Positions 5,941-10,291 of a stretch of 10,291 nt of DNA are shown here, in pieces (position 1 is the first letter of the stretch; the number at the start of each line of letters is the position of its first letter). The DNA is taken from positions 1 through 10,291 of the forward strand of contig JBGGNE010000479.1 in assembly GCA_041287705.1 (NCBI GenBank), written 5' to 3'. The notes under the pieces were generated by a model. That model was not told the DNA's origin. It worked only from the letters and a program-made list of their open reading frames with translations, and did no database searches. The position numbers were made by a program, and so were the translations under genes. The stretch comes from LW23 sp041287705 (GTDB taxonomy: Bacteria > Verrucomicrobiota > Verrucomicrobiia > Methylacidiphilales > UBA1321).

Positions 5941-6525
5941 ATGTATCTCGATGTAAATCTGGGATTGTGTATCGACAGCGATGAAGAATTGATGTCGGAA
6001 ATAGCGCTTGGTGCCGATGCTGCGCTACATATACTGTTTACGAGGCATCGGGCTTATCTCAGGAGCATAATTCTTAAGATTGTACGGGATAAAGTAGAAA
6101 CAGATGACATTCTGCAGGAGATCTTCGTTGAGATCTGGAAGCGGGCAGGAAGTTATACACGGCAAAAGGGACGCGCGCTAGGCTGGATGGTAACGCTGAC
6201 AAGGCGTCGCGCCACAGATCACGCCAGAAAAAATGCCTTGTATTCAGGTGCCAAGGAGAGATACCGGAGTGAATATAGTGAGCTAATTACAGAAGAACAT
6301 ATTCAGGTGGAAACGGATGACCTGCGATCCTATTTATCCATGCTGCTCAGCAGGTTGCCCAGTCAGCAGAGGATAGTGCTGGAGACTATATTCTTTCAGG
6401 GATTAACGCAGCGGGAAGCCGCCCAGCAGATGAGCATACCGCTTGGAACAGTCAGAACCCGAATGGAACTTGGGATGAGGAAGCTCATTCATATCATCGC
6501 CCCTGCACGCCACAAAGTGGCATAG
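5941..6525 (+). CDS. ECF-type RNA polymerase sigma factor (sigma-70 family), no anti-sigma gene beside it
   Basis: The 194-residue product carries only sigma regions 2 and 4, as ECF sigma factors do. Region 2 spans about 25-97: the region 2.2 core-binding helix DDILQEIFVEIW is at 55-66 and the -10-recognising segment GRALGWMVTLTRRRATDHAR at 77-96. Region 4 spans about 128-182, with a helix-turn-helix GLTQREAAQQMSIPLGTVRTRM (given by its ends, 154 and 175) that would read the -35 element. I see no extra C-terminal domain. The gene is alone: the ku-ligase pair lies 178 bp upstream and a convergent ligase gene begins 46 bp downstream. The anti-sigma gene that often follows an ECF gene is therefore missing here. 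The ATG at 5941 has a poor GAGAAA ribosome site; the alternative at 5995 would trim 18 residues. The target genes are unknown. Confidence 0.9.
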   Translation: MYLDVNLGLCIDSDEELMSEIALGADAALHILFTRHRAYLRSIILKIVRDKVETDDILQEIFVEIWKRAGSYTRQKGRALGWMVTLTRRRATDHARKNALYSGAKERYRSEYSELITEEHIQVETDDLRSYLSMLLSRLPSQQRIVLETIFFQGLTQREAAQQMSIPLGTVRTRMELGMRKLIHIIAPARHKVA

Positions 6526-6571
6526 ACAAGCTTACTCGAACAGTTTAGTCGGGTCGTTGAACCTTAAGGCG

Positions 6572-8221
6572 TTACCATAGAAATTCCTGCTGAAGAGGCT
6601 GTTGCTCGGGTGTTTCCTCGGTCTCATCTTCGCCTTGGACCATGTTTTCCAGGATTTCCATGCGATCAGCGTCGGCGGCAGGTTTGTCCCAGCGGATGCG
6701 CGAAATTCGAGGGAAGCGCATGGCGAAGCCCGACTTATGCCGCGTTGATTTTGCGACCGAATCAAACGCCAGCTCGAATACCAGCTCTGGCTTCACCTCA
6801 CGGACCGGGCCGAAGCTGTGGGTGGAGTTGCGACGGATCCAGCTGTCAATCTGCTTCAGTTCTTCATCCGTAAATCCGGAGTAGGCTTTGCCCACCGGTA
6901 ACAACTCGCCGTTCAACCAGAGGCCGAACGTGTAGTCCGAGTAAAAGCTGCTGCGCTTGCCTGTGCCGCGCTGAGCGTACATCAGTACGGCGTCCACGAC
7001 AAGCGGGTCGCGCTTCCACTTGAACCAGAGGCCTTTGGGGCGGCCGGTGACATACGCGCTGTCTTTGCGCTTCAGCATCAGTCCTTCAATGTACGGGATG
7101 TCGGTGCGGTTAGCTTTCAGGCGAAGCTCGTTCATGTGATCACGGTCGCGAAGCTCCAGGAGTTCGGAGAACTCCATGAAGTCGATGGCGGGATCCTGGC
7201 GTGACCACCATTGACTCAGCTTTTGGCGTCGCTCCAGAAAGGGCAGGGGACGCATGTCTTCCCCGTCCAGAAAGAGCGCGTCGTACACGATCATGTAGGC
7301 TGGATACTGCTGCATCATTTTGCGATCCAGTCGCTTTCGGTTCAGGCGCTGTTGCAGATCGTTGAATGAGCCGATGCCGGCAGTTGTTTTAACCAACAGC
7401 TCACCATCCAGCACAGCGTTAAAGCGTGCTTTTGCCAGCAGATCGGGGAAGGATTGTGTGATCTGGTCGCCCGTTCGCGAGAAGAGCGCGGCGCCGTTCG
7501 AGTTGGAGATGAGCTGAACGCGAATGCCATCGTACTTCCACTCTGCGGAGTAGAGCGAGTAATCGAAGTCCTGCAGATCCTTCTCCTCCAGTGGGTGAGA
7601 GAGCATGACCGGCATGTAGGTCAGACTTTGGCCGGGCTTAGGCTTGTCGGCTTTCTTTTCCAGCCACTGAAACAGCTCGACGTATGGCGCCGAGAGAGAA
7701 TGCCAGACTTCCTCAATCTCGTGCACTTCAACGGTGCCGTAATCCGCCAGGACATTCTTGGCAAAGCGCGTCGTGACACCGACGCGCGGATTGCCCATGC
7801 CAAATTTCAGCAGAGCCCATCGTTCGGCCACGGTGCTGTTGTCCAGAAGAGTTGCGAGATACTCCTTCAACTCCTCTTTGCTGAGACGGCCGAAGGTCTC
7901 CACGAGTTCAGATAGTGTTGGCAGGCGATCCAGCTTTACCGCATCCGGGCTGACGGGCCAGAGATGGGCGATGGTTTCCGAAGTCTCGCCGACGTAATCG
8001 TAAGACATCTCAAACAGGACCGGATCCGTTCGCGAGACAATGAGATCGCGCACCAGCGCTCGTTTGAAGAACGCGAAATCCAGTGTGCCTGCGATAGCGG
8101 CAAGTGCGTAACCTCGGTCTGGATCCGGTGTGCGGGCAAAGTAATCCTTCAGCAGCACGGCTTTGGCCAGATTGCTGTGGGTGAAGTAGAGTCGATCCAG
8201 GAGTTTGGCGAAGTCTTTCAT
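6572..8221 (-). CDS. ATP-dependent DNA ligase, cisplatin damage response / exonuclease-associated family
   Basis: A multidomain ATP-dependent ligase of the family encoded beside an MBL exonuclease, an Lhr-type helicase and a metallophosphoesterase in many bacteria. From the chosen start it has 549 residues: a helical DNA-binding domain (about 1-200, with GNPRVGV at 144-150), motif I KYDGIR (229-234) with nucleophile K229, the motif III region VYDALFLDGE (312-321), motif IV EGLMLKR (379-385), motif V WFKWKRDP (399-406) and the C-terminal RFPR-x9-DKP signature (502-517). The last ~25 residues are acidic and Gln-rich. Start choice: the ATG at 8221 gives MKDFAKLLDRL, the usual family N-terminus, 10 bases past the exonuclease stop. 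An in-frame ATG at 8254 would add 11 residues and overlap the exonuclease gene. An AGGAGG lies about 20 bases upstream of 8221, too far to be ideal, so translation may be coupled. Distinct from the LigD-type ligase at 4791. Confidence 0.94.
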   Translation of the reverse strand: MKDFAKLLDRLYFTHSNLAKAVLLKDYFARTPDPDRGYALAAIAGTLDFAFFKRALVRDLIVSRTDPVLFEMSYDYVGETSETIAHLWPVSPDAVKLDRLPTLSELVETFGRLSKEELKEYLATLLDNSTVAERWALLKFGMGNPRVGVTTRFAKNVLADYGTVEVHEIEEVWHSLSAPYVELFQWLEKKADKPKPGQSLTYMPVMLSHPLEEKDLQDFDYSLYSAEWKYDGIRVQLISNSNGAALFSRTGDQITQSFPDLLAKARFNAVLDGELLVKTTAGIGSFNDLQQRLNRKRLDRKMMQQYPAYMIVYDALFLDGEDMRPLPFLERRQKLSQWWSRQDPAIDFMEFSELLELRDRDHMNELRLKANRTDIPYIEGLMLKRKDSAYVTGRPKGLWFKWKRDPLVVDAVLMYAQRGTGKRSSFYSDYTFGLWLNGELLPVGKAYSGFTDEELKQIDSWIRRNSTHSFGPVREVKPELVFELAFDSVAKSTRHKSGFAMRFPRISRIRWDKPAADADRMEILENMVQGEDETEETPEQQPLQQEFLW

Positions 8222-8231
8222 GGTGTTTGAA

Positions 8232-9257
8232 CTACTCGTTGTCCTCCTCTTCATAACCCACTAGCGACAGCGCGCGCGCCTTGATGCCCTTCTTTCCCAA
8301 CGCGTGAATCAGTGCTTCCTCCCGACCGTGTGTTACCCAGACTTCGCGGCAGCGTACGTCGTCTATGGTTTGCAGCAGTTCATCCCAGTCGGAGTGATCG
8401 GAGACGACGAGGGGAAGTTCCACCAGCTTTTGCTTGGCACGAGCTCGAATCTGCATCCATCCGCTGGCCATGCTGGTGACGACGTCCGGCATTTTACGGG
8501 CCCATCGATCGTTGATCGCGCTCGGCGGGCACAGGACAAGTTCGCCGCCCAGCTTTGGTTTGTCGGATTCCGTCACCAGCTTTATTTCGCCCAGATCCAC
8601 GCCCAGACGCTGGTAGAGCTCGCAAAGTTTCAGCAGGGCGCCATGCAGAAAGATAGTGCGGTTGAATCCGGCGGCCCGCAGTTCCATAATCAGCCGCTGA
8701 CACTTGCCCAGCGAATAGACGCCGACAACATGGCAGCGCTGCGGAAAAAGACGCATGCTTTCCACAAGCTTCGCCACTTCCAGCTTAATATCCGGGTGGC
8801 AAAAGACTGGCAGGCCGAACGTGGCTTCCGTAATAAAGACGTCGCACTCCACGACTGTAAAAGGCTGGCATGTGGGATCCGTGCGGCGCTTGTAGTCGCC
8901 GGAGCACACCACACGCTGCCCTGCGTAATCCATGACAATTTGTGCGCTGCCCAGAATATGGCCGGCAGGCTCGAAACCCACTTCTACTTCGCCGAGTCGG
9001 ATGTTGCCTCCATAGGGAATCGGCACGAACTCGCGTGCACAATCCGCGCCGTAGCGCGTCTTCATGATTTCGATGGTTTCCGGTGTGGCGATCACTCTGC
9101 CGTGGCCGGAACGCGCGTGGTCGGCATGACCGTGCGTCACCACGTCCGTGCTTACCGGGTCGCCGGAGGCATCGATATGGAAGTCGCCGCGGGTGCAATA
9201 CAGACCCTGCGGCGTTACTTTCAGCCATTTATTGGGGTGAATCTGCTCGGAAATCAT
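8232..9257 (-). CDS. Ligase-associated DNA exonuclease, metallo-beta-lactamase / beta-CASP-like fold
   Basis: Predicted metal-dependent nuclease that processes DNA ends before the adjacent ligase seals them. In 341 residues (ATG at 9257) it shows the metallo-beta-lactamase motif THGHADH (41-47), His100 in PAGHILGSAQ, metal Asp121 in SGDYKRR, then ITEATFG (142-148), the VYSLGKCQR segment, DHSDWDE (287-293) and a C-terminal VTHG (308-311). These follow the order of the SNM1/CPSF-type nucleases, and the length is right for the ligase-associated family. GTG at 9263 and TTG at 9260 are also in frame, so the start could lie 1-2 codons upstream. The ligase gene follows after 10 bases, consistent with one operon. 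The helicase and phosphoesterase genes that often accompany the pair are not next to it. The activity is inferred from family membership. Confidence 0.93.
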   Translation of the reverse strand: MISEQIHPNKWLKVTPQGLYCTRGDFHIDASGDPVSTDVVTHGHADHARSGHGRVIATPETIEIMKTRYGADCAREFVPIPYGGNIRLGEVEVGFEPAGHILGSAQIVMDYAGQRVVCSGDYKRRTDPTCQPFTVVECDVFITEATFGLPVFCHPDIKLEVAKLVESMRLFPQRCHVVGVYSLGKCQRLIMELRAAGFNRTIFLHGALLKLCELYQRLGVDLGEIKLVTESDKPKLGGELVLCPPSAINDRWARKMPDVVTSMASGWMQIRARAKQKLVELPLVVSDHSDWDELLQTIDDVRCREVWVTHGREEALIHALGKKGIKARALSLVGYEEEDNE

Positions 9258-9406
9258 CAACACCCAATGTGGCCCAAACCTGCACTTTCACAAGCGCTTC
9301 AGCACGAAGCATGAGCGGTGATGCAAAAGCTATCGGGTGCGCTGGTTTATTCTCGTTTCGGTGAAGGGATGTGATAGCATGCGCGTCGAAGGTAGCACTT
9401 CTTACT
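9258..9406. promoter_or_regulatory. Divergent intergenic region between exonuclease and exported-protein genes
   Basis: About 145 bp separate two divergent genes and must hold promoters for both. I find no convincing -35/-10 pair in either direction. The only clear structure is GCTTC-AGCAC-GAAGC (9296-9310), an inverted repeat with 5-base arms about 40 bp upstream of the exonuclease start. It could be an operator or chance. Confidence 0.3.
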
Positions 9407-10291
9407 ATGGCAACTCTGTTTTTTCGCCCAAGTCATTGGTTCCGGCGTTCTATTATTCCTGCGATACACGCTATCGTGGGTCTCTGTTTCCTCTTGATGG
9501 GAAGTAATGCGGTGTTAGCCCTGGATATTACGGGCACTGTAACAGATGAAGCCGGCAAGCCTGTTGCGGAGGCTGAGGTGATGATTAACACCGCATGGCC
9601 GAAGAAGGGACAAGGGATTCGCTGTCCATCCTGCTATATTGATTGCGGCAAATCCGCAGTTACAGATGCCTCTGGCGCCTTTAAAATTGCGGATGTAAGC
9701 GAGGAACTAGGGTTTGGACTGCTGGTGGCTAAAGCGGGATTCGCGCCGAAGAAAGTTCGGGCCGAACCGCCAAAACCTGTCACTGTCAAGCTGAAACCTC
9801 GCATGGTCGATCTGGCAAAAGCGAAAGGGGTGCTCTATGGACGCGTGCTGGATCAGGAAGGCAAGCCGGTGCCGAACGCCGTGGTGTCACCCGATGGCTT
9901 CGGAAAGCTGGGCGGGAGTGTAAACTTTGGCGGCGTTAAGCATGATAAGGAAGCGGTAACCGATGCGAAAGGGGAATTCACCGTCATGGTATATGACGAA
10001 GGTTACCTTACGATGAATCTGGATGTGGAGCATCGCAGTTTCGCACCGTTGCAGACTGCGCAACTCAACTTTAGCAAAGATGCTTCTGATGTGCGGGAAC
10101 TGCGGCTGACCATTGGCGCAACGATTACGGGGCGGCTGCTTAAGGACGGCAAGCCGTTGCGGGGAATCCGTATGGGGCTGGTGACCGAGAACCGCGCTTC
10201 TGACGGCTTCTACCGTGCAAACGCGATTGGTACAGACGAGCAGGGGCGGTTTTCATTTCCAAACGTGCCTGTAGATCGCCTCTACCAGCTG
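9407..10291 (+). CDS. Exported protein with carboxypeptidase regulatory-like repeats (partial, C-terminus beyond window)
   Basis: Reading from ATG at 9407, 295 codons stay open to the window end, so the C-terminus is missing. Residues 1-14 are polar and basic, 15-32 hydrophobic (IIPAIHAIVGLCFLLMGS) and VLA at 36-38 is a plausible signal-peptidase I site, so export through Sec is likely. The mature part repeats a beta-sandwich pattern of the carboxypeptidase regulatory-like type at least three times: ITGTVTDEAGKPV...TDASGAF (41-91), LYGRVLDQEGKPV...TDAKGEF (143-194) and ITGRLLKDGKPL...TDEQGRF (from about 243). The first repeat holds a cysteine cluster, CPSCYIDC (C73, C76, C80). It lacks the His of a haem-binding CxxCH and may bind metal or form disulfides. 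Such repeats occur in large secreted or surface proteins of several phyla; the specific role is unknown. A GAAGG lies 14 bases before the ATG, a long spacing, so the exact start is less sure. Confidence 0.8.
   Translation, partial: MATLFFRPSHWFRRSIIPAIHAIVGLCFLLMGSNAVLALDITGTVTDEAGKPVAEAEVMINTAWPKKGQGIRCPSCYIDCGKSAVTDASGAFKIADVSEELGFGLLVAKAGFAPKKVRAEPPKPVTVKLKPRMVDLAKAKGVLYGRVLDQEGKPVPNAVVSPDGFGKLGGSVNFGGVKHDKEAVTDAKGEFTVMVYDEGYLTMNLDVEHRSFAPLQTAQLNFSKDASDVRELRLTIGATITGRLLKDGKPLRGIRMGLVTENRASDGFYRANAIGTDEQGRFSFPNVPVDRLYQL

Noticed and set aside
5930..5956. 8-codon ORF overlapping the sigma factor start
   Set aside because: Very short, out of frame and without a good ribosome site; most likely chance.
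8304..9314. 336-codon open frame on the plus strand opposite the exonuclease gene
   Set aside because: It mirrors the exonuclease codons, has no recognisable domain, and the minus-strand product carries a full set of nuclease motifs. Long antisense frames are common in GC-rich codon usage.
9644..9648. Cysteine cluster as a c-type haem site
   Set aside because: The second Cys is followed by Tyr, not His, so the CxxCH motif is absent.
1..10291. tRNA, rRNA, CRISPR arrays, insertion sequences, attachment sites
   Set aside because: No cloverleaf-like segment, regularly spaced repeats, transposase motifs or terminal inverted repeats were found on reading both strands. The genes are tightly packed, and no gene-free stretch exceeds about 180 bases.

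Overview
The window looks like a chromosomal segment of a Gram-negative-type (diderm) bacterium that is rich in DNA-break repair genes. An RseP-like intramembrane protease and a Sec-exported protein with carboxypeptidase regulatory-like repeats and a CPSC-x3-C cysteine cluster point loosely to Acidobacteria, Verrucomicrobia or Planctomycetes. There is no rRNA or tRNA to settle this, so the phylum is a guess. Coding density is high, and no mobile element, CRISPR array, tRNA or rRNA was recognised.

Layout from left to right. (1) Minus strand, 388 to 1: start of a small single-span membrane protein that runs off the window, translationally coupled (ATGA overlap) to the gene before it. (2) Minus strand, 2043 to 385: M50 site-2 protease, preceded by a 151-bp gap with a perfect TTGACA hexamer. 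(3) Minus strand, 3832 to 2195: a LigD-type polymerase fused to a 3'-phosphoesterase, with no ligase domain. (4) A 68-bp divergent promoter region holding a 12-bp inverted repeat. (5) Plus strand, 3901-4776 and 4791-5762: bacterial Ku, then a stand-alone LigD-type ATP-dependent ligase. (6) A 178-bp gap, then an ECF sigma factor (5941-6525). In the gap sits a strong sigma-54 (-24/-12) match, TGGCAC-N5-TTGCA with exact GG-N10-GC spacing, and a 13-bp inverted repeat about 100 bp upstream of the predicted start site. (7) Minus strand, converging on the sigma gene: a ligase-associated MBL-fold exonuclease followed directly by a 'cisplatin damage response' type ATP-dependent DNA ligase. (8) Plus strand from 9407: an exported protein with repeated carboxypeptidase regulatory-like domains, cut by the window end.

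Genes 3 to 5 together hold every activity of bacterial non-homologous end joining: Ku for end binding, Pol for filling or adding (ribo)nucleotides, phosphoesterase for cleaning 3' ends, and ligase for sealing. The LigD activities are split between two divergent transcripts. The exonuclease-ligase pair is a second end-processing and sealing module. Its usual helicase and metallophosphoesterase partners are absent from both flanks. Between the two modules lies an ECF sigma factor with no visible anti-sigma partner. The main points to follow up are the split LigD with a Gln at the motif II His position, the sigma-54-like promoter before an ECF sigma gene, and the pairing of two ATP-ligase repair modules in one locus.
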